From an uncultured Bacteroidia bacterium (GTDB lineage Bacteria; Bacteroidota; Bacteroidia; Bacteroidales; UBA932): DNA of 8,373 nt. The notes under the pieces were generated by a model that was given only the letters and a program-made list of their open reading frames with translations, was not told where the DNA came from and ran no database searches. How positions within the stretch are numbered: position 1 is the first letter of the stretch; each line of letters opens with the position of its first letter. The stretch covers positions 1 through 8,373 of the forward strand of contig CACXHG010000094.1 of assembly GCA_902767355.1 (NCBI GenBank), read 5' to 3'. A program made the translations under genes and the position numbers. This document shows positions 1-6,463 of this stretch, in pieces.

Positions 1-2
1 TG

Positions 3-75
3 TGGTGCCACCGGGAATTGAACCAGGGACACAAGGATTTTCAGTCCTTTGCTCTACCAACTGAGCTATGGCACC
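3..75 (-). tRNA. tRNA-Phe, anticodon GAA
   Basis: The minus strand folds as a full 73-nt tRNA. A 7-bp acceptor stem joins GGTGCCA (69-75) to TGGCACC (4-10), with discriminator A at 3. The D arm GCTC...GAGC is present. The anticodon stem AAGGA/TCCTT closes the loop CTGAAAA, giving anticodon GAA (Phe). The T loop is TTCAATT. CCA is not encoded, because the bases after the discriminator are C then A. One oddity is that the T stem CCTGG/CCCGG has a U-C mismatch at its middle pair (bases 25 and 13). The gene lies downstream of the mltD-like gene on the same strand and has its own promoter. Confidence 0.97.
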
Positions 76-91
76 AAAGGGTTTGGGTCTG

Positions 92-122
92 CAAAGGTAT
101 AAAAACTTTTTGCAACTCCAAA
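92..122 (-). promoter_or_regulatory. Bacteroidota-type promoter of tRNA-Phe
   Basis: On the minus strand, TTTG (122-119) is followed by 19 bases and TACCTTTG (99-92). This matches the Bacteroidota housekeeping consensus TTTG-N19-TAnnTTTG at every fixed position. The tRNA 5' end is 16 bases past the -7 box, so only a short precursor leader would be made. The -33 box lies just beyond the mltD stop, so the tRNA can be transcribed independently of that gene. Confidence 0.75.
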
Positions 123-135
123 TTTATTGAAAGCA

Positions 136-1794
136 TTACTGCTTCTTTATCTTCAGCTTCTGCCCTGCGTATATCTTGGACTTGCGGGTCAGGACGTTGA
201 GCTTCATGATATCGTTGAGGCTGACGCCGCTGAACTTGTTGGCGATGCTGTAGAGCGTGTCGCCGCGACGGACAGTGTACATCACATAGCCGCCCTTGGA
301 GGTTGTGGCAACGCTCTTCGAAGACGAAGAAGACGAAGAAGACGAAGACACGCTGGGGCCCTTGCCGGTGTAGATGCGCAGCTTCTGCCCGGGCACTATG
401 GTGTCGCGTTTGAGACGGTTCCACTGCTTGATCTTGGCGATGGTGGTGTGGTTGCGCGATGCAATCTTGCCCAGGCTGTCGCCTCTCTTGACCGTATATA
501 CATAATAAGACGGAGCCGACGAGCCGCTGCTCACCGAACCGCTGCCGGAGGTGCGGTTTACCCCGGAGCTGACCGCCTTGACGCGGACGGGGTCGAAGAA
601 AATGCTGTCCTTGTAGGCATAGATGGTGTCCTGCACATCTATGAAGGCGCCGGAAAAGCTGTAGGGAAGTTTGAGCACGCGGGTCTTGCTCTTGCCGGGA
701 ATGATATCTTTCACATACTCGGGGTTGAGATTGCGCAGCATTTCGGTGCTGATGCCCACGCACTCCGCAATCTGGCCGAAATGCAGGTTGTTGCTGATAT
801 GGAAAGTATCTACCTGGGGCGGAGTGTCCACGTGCGACGGCACGATGTTGTGCTCGCGATAGTAGGCCATGGTGTACATGGCCGCGATAAAGGCGGGCAC
901 ATAGCCGCGGGTCTCGCGGGGCAGATATTTATACACATCCCAGAAATCGCGTCCGCCGCCGGCACGCCGGATAGCCTTGTTCACATTGCCGGGACCGCAG
1001 TTGTAAGAAGCTATCGCCAGCGACCAGTCGCCGAAAATATCATAGGCGTCGCGCAGGTACTTGGCCGCGGCGTGAGTCTCCTTGAGATAGTCGAAACGCT
1101 CGTCCACATATTCGTTGATTTCCAGGCCGTACTGAGTGCCCGTGCGACGCATGAACTGCCACATTCCCGCAGCTCGCACGCGGGAAACGGCCATGGGGTT
1201 GAGCGCCGACTCGATGATGGAGACCTTGGCCAGTTCCTGCGGCAGGCCGTACTGGTCGAATATCTCCTCGAAAATGGGCAGATAATATGACGACAGTCCG
1301 ACGATGCGCGAGATCTTGGCCTTGGACATCTTCTGCGTATAGTAAATTATGTAGCTGCGTACGACGTCGTTGTAGGGAATCTTGACGGAAGTGTTGATGC
1401 GGTTCAGGCGCTCGATGTACACTTCGTCGGGAATCTCCGAAGCATACTTCATCTCGCCCACTTCCATCAGTTCCTCGTCGTCCTGGCTGTGGCGGCTGAG
1501 GTTGTCGTACCAGGCCACGAGCGCAGAATCCGTGTCGAACATGCGGTCTTCGTCGTCTTCCTCTTCCTCTCCGTCTTCGTCAGAAACCAGGGCTATCTCT
1601 TCAAACGGGGCGGACACCATCTCGTCGTAGGCCTTCTGCAGGGAATCTATCCTGTCCAGAAGCGTCGCAATGGAGTCTTTCAGGACCCTCTTGGTCTCGA
1701 TGCGGGGCCGCTGTGCCGAAGCGGCAATGGAAAATGTGATTAAAAATACTAGTGTTAAAAGCCGTTTAAATGAAAAATTGTGATGAGAGTACAT
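136..1794 (-). CDS. mltD: MltD-like lytic murein transglycosylase with two LysM domains
   Basis: 552 residues. It is predicted to cleave peptidoglycan glycan strands non-hydrolytically in the periplasm. A signal peptide covers about residues 1-27 (hydrophobic core, ASA-Q cleavage site). A low-complexity acidic tract follows at about 72-83. The GH23 SLT domain spans roughly 160-310, with catalytic Glu195 in IIES, GMWQFM at 210-215 and YNCGPGNV at 264-271. Two LysM peptidoglycan-binding repeats end the protein at about 431-475 (YTVKRGDSL) and 504-549 (YTVRRGDTL), separated by an Ser-rich linker with a polyserine run. The start ATG lies 24 bases after the DUF5683 stop, so the two are probably cotranscribed. 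There is no SD. The family is clear; the symbol reflects E. coli MltD architecture rather than a tested orthologue. Confidence 0.93.
   Translation of the reverse strand: MYSHHNFSFKRLLTLVFLITFSIAASAQRPRIETKRVLKDSIATLLDRIDSLQKAYDEMVSAPFEEIALVSDEDGEEEEDDEDRMFDTDSALVAWYDNLSRHSQDDEELMEVGEMKYASEIPDEVYIERLNRINTSVKIPYNDVVRSYIIYYTQKMSKAKISRIVGLSSYYLPIFEEIFDQYGLPQELAKVSIIESALNPMAVSRVRAAGMWQFMRRTGTQYGLEINEYVDERFDYLKETHAAAKYLRDAYDIFGDWSLAIASYNCGPGNVNKAIRRAGGGRDFWDVYKYLPRETRGYVPAFIAAMYTMAYYREHNIVPSHVDTPPQVDTFHISNNLHFGQIAECVGISTEMLRNLNPEYVKDIIPGKSKTRVLKLPYSFSGAFIDVQDTIYAYKDSIFFDPVRVKAVSSGVNRTSGSGSVSSGSSAPSYYVYTVKRGDSLGKIASRNHTTIAKIKQWNRLKRDTIVPGQKLRIYTGKGPSVSSSSSSSSSSKSVATTSKGGYVMYTVRRGDTLYSIANKFSGVSLNDIMKLNVLTRKSKIYAGQKLKIKKQ
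321..347. repeat. Three perfect tandem copies of a 9-bp unit coding for polyserine
   Basis: The unit AAGACGAAG occurs three times without change (321-329, 330-338, 339-347) and continues imperfectly on both sides. It lies inside the mltD-like gene, where the minus strand reads it as serine codons in the linker between the LysM domains. Because the unit is three codons long, copy-number change would lengthen or shorten the linker without a frameshift. Confidence 0.85.
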
Positions 1795-1818
1795 TGAAAA
1801 AAATGGATGTGTATGTGA

Positions 1819-2751
1819 TTAAAAATTAAATGTCATGTTCAGGCCGAAGGACGGCGGAGACGGCTGCGGCAGCCACTGGTTGTCGAGGTTGTCTATCAGC
1901 GCCGGCTCCAGGTTGAACGACAGATCGTCGCTCACGTTGAAGTCCTTCATGTAGGCAAATACGTTGGCGTCTATGATATTGAGCGCGTACACCAGGATGG
2001 TCGCCACCACCGAATAGTCGCGGTAGCGGTGATACAGATCCTTGTAGGTTGTGGCCTGCGTGAGGTTGATGTGGCCCGTGTAGCCGGAATCCTTGTCGCT
2101 GGCCAGCATAAAGATGTATTTGTAGCGCTTGTACTGCATGCTGTTCAGGTGGAAGGTGTAGGCGCACACGCCCAGCCCGCCCCACCAGATGGGAATATGC
2201 CACCAATCGCCGATATAGGCCTGGCCCAGGCCGGGCAGCAGGGCCGAGAAAACCGCCGCCTTGCCGGGATCCGGAGTGCGGCTGTCGCTGAGGCCGGCCA
2301 CGCCGTCGAGCATCTGCCCCCAATAGACCATCGCCGCCCCGGCATAGCAGAGCGTGCGGTAGGTGGCATAGCGGCTGTCGCCGGTCTGATGATATTTTTC
2401 GTTGAACATCAGGCCGCCGGCTATGCCGGCTCCGATGCCGCCATAGACCACGGGCAGTTTCCAGTAATCCTTGTTGTAAATCTGTATGCGGCCGGGCATG
2501 ATGGCCGAACCCAGCAGAGCATAACCCGGGCGCAGCGGCTCCTTGTGGTGCAGGCCGCGCGTGAGGTGCTTGAAAGAAAAACCCTGGAGGGTATCCGCCT
2601 CGGTGTCGTTTTCGCCTTCTTTATAATCGGACGTGGTGACATTTTCGCCGGGAACGCCGGTCATGGAGCCGTTCTGCCTGAATATACCCTGGCCGAAAGC
2701 CTGCATGGAGGCTATCAGCAGCAATGCCAGTATGGACCAGAGTTTACGCAT
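1819..2751 (-). CDS. DUF5683-family envelope protein with a duplicated core motif
   Basis: 310 residues from the chosen ATG. An in-frame ATG at 2793 would lie inside parA, whereas the ATG at 2751 begins directly with a signal peptide (MRKLWSILALLLIASMQAFG-Q). I recognise the Bacteroidota family DUF5683, whose role is unknown. The hallmark SALLPGLGQAYIGDWWHIPI occurs at about 169-188, and a C-terminal segment holds YRDYSVVATILVYALNIIDA (243-262), a likely membrane helix. A second, divergent copy of the hallmark lies earlier (SAIMPGRIQIYNKDYWKLP, 82-100). Several hydrophobic stretches suggest a membrane protein. The start sits one base after the parA stop (TGA T ATG), which implies translational coupling, and mltD follows after 24 bases. 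Linkage to peptidoglycan or chromosome functions is by neighbourhood only. Confidence 0.85.
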   Translation of the reverse strand: MRKLWSILALLLIASMQAFGQGIFRQNGSMTGVPGENVTTSDYKEGENDTEADTLQGFSFKHLTRGLHHKEPLRPGYALLGSAIMPGRIQIYNKDYWKLPVVYGGIGAGIAGGLMFNEKYHQTGDSRYATYRTLCYAGAAMVYWGQMLDGVAGLSDSRTPDPGKAAVFSALLPGLGQAYIGDWWHIPIWWGGLGVCAYTFHLNSMQYKRYKYIFMLASDKDSGYTGHINLTQATTYKDLYHRYRDYSVVATILVYALNIIDANVFAYMKDFNVSDDLSFNLEPALIDNLDNQWLPQPSPPSFGLNMTFNF

Positions 2752-2752
2752 A

Positions 2753-3529
2753 TCAGACCGTTTCGGGATTATTCTTGATGAGTTCTTCTGCAAGGTTCAT
2801 ATAATATCCGGCTCCGGCCGACTGAGGGTTGTAGAGTATTGCCGGGCGCCCTGCCGAGGGAGCCTCGCAAAGGGTGTTGCTGCGGCCTATGATGGTCTTG
2901 AAGACCTTGTCCGGGAAATGGGCCCGTATCTCGTCCACCACCTGATTGTGCGACTTGATGCGGCTGTCGTAATTTGTAAACAGGAAGCCCTCTATGCCGA
3001 GATTGGGATTGACCTTGTCCTGCACCAGCTTTATGGTGTTGAGCAGCTTGCCGAGGCCTTCGAGCGCGAAATACTCCGGCTGGACCGGGATTATGACGGT
3101 ATCGGAGGCAGTGAGGGCATTGATGGTCAGCAGCCCCAGCGAAGGCGAACAGTCCAGCAGCAGATAGTCAAAGCCGGCCTTGACGGGATCCAGCACCTTG
3201 CTGAGGGCCGTCTCCCGGCCGCGCCGCTCAAGCAGCTCCACTTCCACCCCTATCAGATTGATGTGCGACGGCACCAGTTTGAGATTGGGCTGCCGGGTAT
3301 CCACCATCGCCTGCTCCAGGGTCATCTTGCCGTCTATCGCCTCATAGAGCGAGCGGCCGCACTCCATGTTCGGGTCGAAGCCCATGTGGGCGGTGGCATT
3401 CGCCTGAGGGTCGGCATCGACCAGCAGGACACTCTTTCCAAGGGTGGCCAGCGACGCCGCAAGATTGACGGCAGTGGTGGTTTTGCCCACTCCGCCCTTC
3501 TGATTGGCTATCGCTATTGTCTTACCCAT
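2753..3529 (-). CDS. parA: ParA/Soj-type chromosome partitioning ATPase
   Basis: 258 residues, normal for chromosomal ParA. The deviant Walker A motif KGGVGKTT is at residues 11-18, with signature Lys11 and Lys16. DADPQAN is at 38-44, and Walker B is LLLDCSPSLG, with Asp126. ParA ATPases bind DNA nonspecifically as ATP dimers and position ParB-parS complexes or other cargo. The C-terminal region keeps EAPS (222-225) but carries Thr219, Gln236 and Ala238 where other ParAs, as I recall them, often have basic residues. There is no HTH extension, so this is the chromosomal rather than the P1 plasmid type. No parB follows: the next start, that of the DUF5683 gene, is one base past the stop. A promoter -7 box precedes it at 3555-3562. 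It could instead be an orphan ParA/MinD-like positioning ATPase with a different cargo. Confidence 0.92.
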   Translation of the reverse strand: MGKTIAIANQKGGVGKTTTAVNLAASLATLGKSVLLVDADPQANATAHMGFDPNMECGRSLYEAIDGKMTLEQAMVDTRQPNLKLVPSHINLIGVEVELLERRGRETALSKVLDPVKAGFDYLLLDCSPSLGLLTINALTASDTVIIPVQPEYFALEGLGKLLNTIKLVQDKVNPNLGIEGFLFTNYDSRIKSHNQVVDEIRAHFPDKVFKTIIGRSNTLCEAPSAGRPAILYNPQSAGAGYYMNLAEELIKNNPETV

Positions 3530-3554
3530 TGAAAGAAATGTTTTGCTTAACCGA

Positions 3555-3562
3555 CAAATTTA
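3555..3562 (-). promoter_or_regulatory. Probable -7 box of the parA-DUF5683-mltD operon
   Basis: The minus strand reads TAAATTTG, a full match to TAnnTTTG, 26 bases upstream of the parA ATG. The -33 region at the right distance (3582-3585) is only TTTT and overlaps the stop codon of the upstream barrel gene, so the match is partial. A 10-bp palindrome AACAATTGTT (3562-3571) abuts the box and could be an operator or chance. Confidence 0.55.
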
Positions 3563-3579
3563 ACAATTGTTTTGAGTTC

Positions 3580-5406
3580 TTAAAAATTAAAGTCTGCCTG
3601 CAGGCGGATATCCATAGCCTGAGACCACACGGCGAGAGCGCTCAGAGCGCACTTTCGCCATGCTTTTAATTTAACGAGAGCTCTTGCTGCAATTCCCTTG
3701 CCGTAATAGTACAAAAAACTGACGCTGGAAGGCAAATCGCTGCCGTAAATATAGACGCGGGTCTGATAACCAGCTGTGTCAAAGACCGACAAGCCAGCAG
3801 TAGCACTCAGCCGGCGGCGGAAAAAGTCCGCGCTCAGCTCTGCGCTGCAGGCAAAACCCGAGCTCAGGGAGCCGGCTTCTTTCAGCAGCACCTCCCCCAT
3901 CCTGAGCGATGCCCGCCAAATGCCGCAGTCCGCCTTTGCCACAAATTTCAGGCTGTGGCGGAAAGAATCGTCGCAACTCTGCCACACGAAGTGGTCCTGC
4001 GCCGAAAAAGTCCAGCGCCCGGACGCATATTCCACCCGCAACTTTTCATAAACCGCGCTGGAAGGCGCATCTACGCGATAGCGCAGCCAGGGATAGTGCA
4101 CCAGCTCGGTGAAGGAGGTCAACTGCAGGCCCTTTGCCGGGCGAAGCAGCACGCAGGCAGAGATGCCGGCCTGATTGGACACCGAAGAGATGGTGGAATA
4201 TGCCCCGGCGTGGGCGGCGATATAGCCCTTGTCGTAGTACCGCGCCCTGAGCGAAGCCTCGAAATCATACGAGGGGACGTACACCAGGCCGGCTATCGCC
4301 GCGAGGTGCAGGCCGCGGTCCAGGGCCAGGGAGCCGAAAATGCGGCAGTGTCCGAAGCGCGCCACCACGTCGGCCGAGACATTGGCGTGCCAGCCGTCGT
4401 ACATCTGCCACTGGTTGTATGCGTACACTTTACGGGCATTGCGCTCGCTGAAAGAATAGGCCACCGCGCATATCCCGGCCTGCAGGTTCTCCCGGCCGAC
4501 AGAGGCGTTGAAGCCGACAAGATACTCCCGCATGGCCCCCTTGCAGGCTTTCTCATAGAGGGTACGGTGATAGCCGCTGGTCTGGATGGAAGTGTACCCG
4601 CCCTCCCCCACTTTGGCATCCACGCCGCGCACGGAGCCGAACGCGCTCAGGCTCCAGTCCCTGCCCGGGGCATACTGCAGGGCCAGTCCGCGCAGCGCCC
4701 GGGTCTCGTCGCAGGACTTGTAAGGAGCAATTCCCCGGGGCCGCATCAGCAGGGCCGAAGGACTCGCGGGCGAGGCGAAGGTATAATTGCTCCACAGGGC
4801 AAGTCCCTGCCCGAAACTGGCGCCATAATCGCCCAGATACAACTTGAGCGGGCCCTTTTCGAAGCCGATATAGCCGCCAAGATAGTCCGCCAGCGGCTTT
4901 TCGCCCGCATCGCTCTCTGCCAGCAGGCCGGCCTGCCAGTGCCCCGAACTTGCCAGGATGCGGTTATACTGATAAAGGCCCGCCTGCCCGGCTTTATATT
5001 TATACCGGGAGCGGATTTCGAGAGCTGGCGGCGCCAGGCACCCGGCGCCGGTCAGGGTGACCAACGGCGATATCTGCCGCACGAAATCGGCAGAAAAGCC
5101 GTCTATCATAGACAGTTCCTGCAGCGACAGTATGCGGCCGTAGTCCCTGCGGTAGTCCAGCAGGCTCTCCAGTTGGAAGCGGGTCAGCAGCCCGCTGCAT
5201 TCCAGAACCTGACGCGAGGCGGCGTTCAGGTCCAGGGCATGCCGGCGGCGCTCTTTAAACTGCTGGATATAATCCTCCACATCGGCCTCGGACGCGCCGT
5301 CCTCTGCCATCTGCTCGATGGCCGACTCTAAATCCTGCCCCGCCGCCGGGATAAAACAAAAAAAGATTGCGCATATCAGGGCAATCTCGGAAAAGACATC
5401 TCTCAC
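3580..5406 (-). CDS. Helix-hairpin-helix protein with predicted outer-membrane beta-barrel
   Basis: 608 residues. I recognise the general Bacteroidota class of helix-hairpin-helix envelope proteins but no defined function. The start is GTG (5404-5406), supported by AGGAGG six bases upstream and by an immediate signal peptide (hydrophobic core at about 8-20, PAAG-Q cleavage near 23). A charged helical stretch (25-57) leads into a tandem helix-hairpin-helix region at about 59-118 (DLNAASRQVLECSGLL, LSLQELSMIDGFSADFV), as in ComEA-like modules. The remaining roughly 490 residues alternate polar and aromatic residues in short beta-strand-like segments and end in ADFNF; a terminal Phe is typical of outer-membrane barrels. 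Such modules often bind DNA, but here it could be structural. It diverges from lplA, and its stop lies 50 bases before parA. Confidence 0.8.
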   Translation of the reverse strand: MRDVFSEIALICAIFFCFIPAAGQDLESAIEQMAEDGASEADVEDYIQQFKERRRHALDLNAASRQVLECSGLLTRFQLESLLDYRRDYGRILSLQELSMIDGFSADFVRQISPLVTLTGAGCLAPPALEIRSRYKYKAGQAGLYQYNRILASSGHWQAGLLAESDAGEKPLADYLGGYIGFEKGPLKLYLGDYGASFGQGLALWSNYTFASPASPSALLMRPRGIAPYKSCDETRALRGLALQYAPGRDWSLSAFGSVRGVDAKVGEGGYTSIQTSGYHRTLYEKACKGAMREYLVGFNASVGRENLQAGICAVAYSFSERNARKVYAYNQWQMYDGWHANVSADVVARFGHCRIFGSLALDRGLHLAAIAGLVYVPSYDFEASLRARYYDKGYIAAHAGAYSTISSVSNQAGISACVLLRPAKGLQLTSFTELVHYPWLRYRVDAPSSAVYEKLRVEYASGRWTFSAQDHFVWQSCDDSFRHSLKFVAKADCGIWRASLRMGEVLLKEAGSLSSGFACSAELSADFFRRRLSATAGLSVFDTAGYQTRVYIYGSDLPSSVSFLYYYGKGIAARALVKLKAWRKCALSALAVWSQAMDIRLQADFNF

Positions 5407-5412
5407 CTCAAT

Positions 5413-5418
5413 CCTCCT
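5413..5418 (-). promoter_or_regulatory. Strong SD that fixes the GTG start of the barrel gene
   Basis: The minus strand carries AGGAGG six bases before the GTG at 5406. This is near-ideal spacing and unusual here: parA, the DUF5683 gene, mltD and pnuC show no such site. The nearby ATG (overlapping codons 2-3) is in another frame and soon meets a stop, so GTG is the supported start. Confidence 0.75.
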
Positions 5419-5430
5419 GCTCTATTTATG

Positions 5431-5459
5431 TTGAACTTGCTACAAATATACTACATTTG
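5431..5459 (+). promoter_or_regulatory. Promoter of lplA
   Basis: TTG (5431-5433), 18 bases, then TACATTTG (5452-5459), a full match to TAnnTTTG. The lplA ATG at 5485 lies 25 bases after the box. This also argues against an lplA start at the in-frame ATG at 5428, which would lie upstream of the promoter core. Confidence 0.6.
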
Positions 5460-5473
5460 CCGTCAGAAGTCAA
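5443..5473 (-). promoter_or_regulatory. Promoter of the helix-hairpin-helix barrel gene
   Basis: On the minus strand, TTG (5473-5471) is followed by 20 bases and TATATTTG (5450-5443), a full -7 match. The GTG start is 36 bases past the box, giving a leader of roughly 30 nt that contains the SD. The element interleaves with the plus-strand lplA promoter. Confidence 0.65.
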
Positions 5474-5484
5474 TAGCCAGGCCA

Positions 5485-6462
5485 ATGATTTTTATAGTTG
5501 ACAGACAAACGGACCCCTACCTGAACCTTGCCGCAGAAGAATACCTGCTGCACAGCTTTTCGGAGCCGGTATTCCGCCTGTGGCGCAACTCGCCCTGCGT
5601 GGTGATAGGCAAAAACCAGAACGCCCTGGCAGAAATCGACATAGACTATGTGAAGCAGAACGGCATTGCCGTGGTGCGACGCCTTACAGGCGGCGGAGCG
5701 GTGTTCCACGACCTTGGCAACGTGAACTTCAGCTTTTTCGACACGTACAGACCGGAAGAAGGCACCTCGGATATGTTCCGGCGCTTCACCGCCCCCATAC
5801 TCGCCGCCCTGCAGAATCTCGGCATCGACGCCCGCCTCGAAGGCCGCAACGACCTCACCATCGACGGCCGCAAATTCTCCGGCAACGCCCTCTGCGTGGC
5901 CAAAGACCGCGTGCTGCAGCACGGCACGCTGCTGTTCGCCACCAATATGAACAAGCTGGCCGGCGCCCTCAAAAACCGCAGCATCAAATACTCAGACAAA
6001 GCCGTAAAATCCAACATCAGCCGCGTGACCAACATCTCCAGCCACCTGCGCCAGGCAACCAGCTGCGAAGATTTTATCGCCTATCTCGGAGATTTCATAG
6101 GCAAGGACCTGACTCGCTACGACTATTCAGAAGCTGACATGAAGGCCATCGAGGCCCTTGCCCGGGACAAATACAGCCAGGACAGCTGGAATTTTGCCGC
6201 ATCTCCCAGATACAGGTTTAACAACAGCGCCAAACTGCCCTGCGGCCTTGTCGAAGTGTCTTTCGACGTAGCGGACGGCCGCATCGGCAGCCTGCATATA
6301 AACGGGGACTTCTTCTTCACCCGACCCATAGAGGAATTCTGCTCGCGGATGACGGGCTGCGAACACACAAAAGAAAAAGTCGCCGGAGCAATAGCGAAGC
6401 TTTCTCCCGGCGACTATTTCGGACCCGTCAGAGTCGAAGAACTGGCGGATTTGTTTTTCTAG
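5485..6462 (+). CDS. lplA: Lipoate-protein ligase A
   Basis: 325 residues, close to E. coli LplA (about 338). It is predicted to activate lipoate with ATP and attach it to lysines of lipoyl domains (2-oxoacid dehydrogenase E2 subunits, GcvH) in the cytoplasm. The BPL/LplA/LipB catalytic domain shows RRLTGGGAVFHD at 65-76, the probable catalytic Lys130 in GRKFSGNA, and HGTLLF at 146-151. An accessory C-terminal domain occupies about 235-325 (WNFAASPRYRFN, then GLVEVSFDVADGRI), so both parts of a bacterial LplA are in one chain. I chose the ATG at 5485 because MIFIVDRQTDPYLNLAAEEY begins as the family does and the promoter lies between it and the earlier ATG. It diverges from the barrel gene and converges on hpf with one base between stop codons. 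Confidence 0.95.
   Translation: MIFIVDRQTDPYLNLAAEEYLLHSFSEPVFRLWRNSPCVVIGKNQNALAEIDIDYVKQNGIAVVRRLTGGGAVFHDLGNVNFSFFDTYRPEEGTSDMFRRFTAPILAALQNLGIDARLEGRNDLTIDGRKFSGNALCVAKDRVLQHGTLLFATNMNKLAGALKNRSIKYSDKAVKSNISRVTNISSHLRQATSCEDFIAYLGDFIGKDLTRYDYSEADMKAIEALARDKYSQDSWNFAASPRYRFNNSAKLPCGLVEVSFDVADGRIGSLHINGDFFFTRPIEEFCSRMTGCEHTKEKVAGAIAKLSPGDYFGPVRVEELADLFF
6369..6415 (-). terminator. Probable intrinsic terminator of xerC-hpf, inside the 3' end of lplA
   Basis: A perfect 9-bp inverted repeat pairs AGTCGCCGG (6378-6386) with CCGGCGACT (6407-6415), with a 20-base loop that can form a small inner AGC/GCT hairpin. Read on the minus strand, the second arm runs directly into TTTTCTTTT (6377-6369), as a rho-independent terminator should. 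On the plus strand no T-run follows. It lies about 50 bases past the hpf stop, within lplA codons. Confidence 0.6.
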
Positions 6463-6463
6463 A

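Noticed and set aside
824..839. CACGTG cores at 829-834 and 6930-6935 as possible parS sites
   Set aside because: The flanks do not match the TGTT/AACA arms of parS, and both lie inside coding sequence (transglycosylase and recombinase).
127..1290. Long plus-strand open frame opposite the mltD-like gene
   Set aside because: Its translation is Ala/Val/His/Arg-rich with no family motif, and the minus strand codes for a complete transglycosylase with signal peptide, active site and LysM repeats. It is an antisense shadow of GC-rich codons.
2752..2793. N-terminal extension of the DUF5683 protein from 2793
   Set aside because: It would place 14 charged residues ahead of a typical signal peptide and overlap parA; the ATG at 2751 is coupled to the parA stop.
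2633..3532. Plus-strand frame opposite parA, considered as a remnant of parB
   Set aside because: The translation lacks any ParB motif and is explained as the complement of parA codons.
3955..5331. 458-residue plus-strand open frame opposite the barrel gene
   Set aside because: It has no recognisable domain, no promoter or SD at its start, and low-complexity composition. The opposite strand has a promoter, SD, signal peptide and barrel-like C-terminus.
5428..5484. N-terminal extension of lplA from the ATG at 5428
   Set aside because: The extension would start upstream of the -7 box TACATTTG, and its residues do not resemble LplA, whereas the ATG at 5485 gives the normal start.
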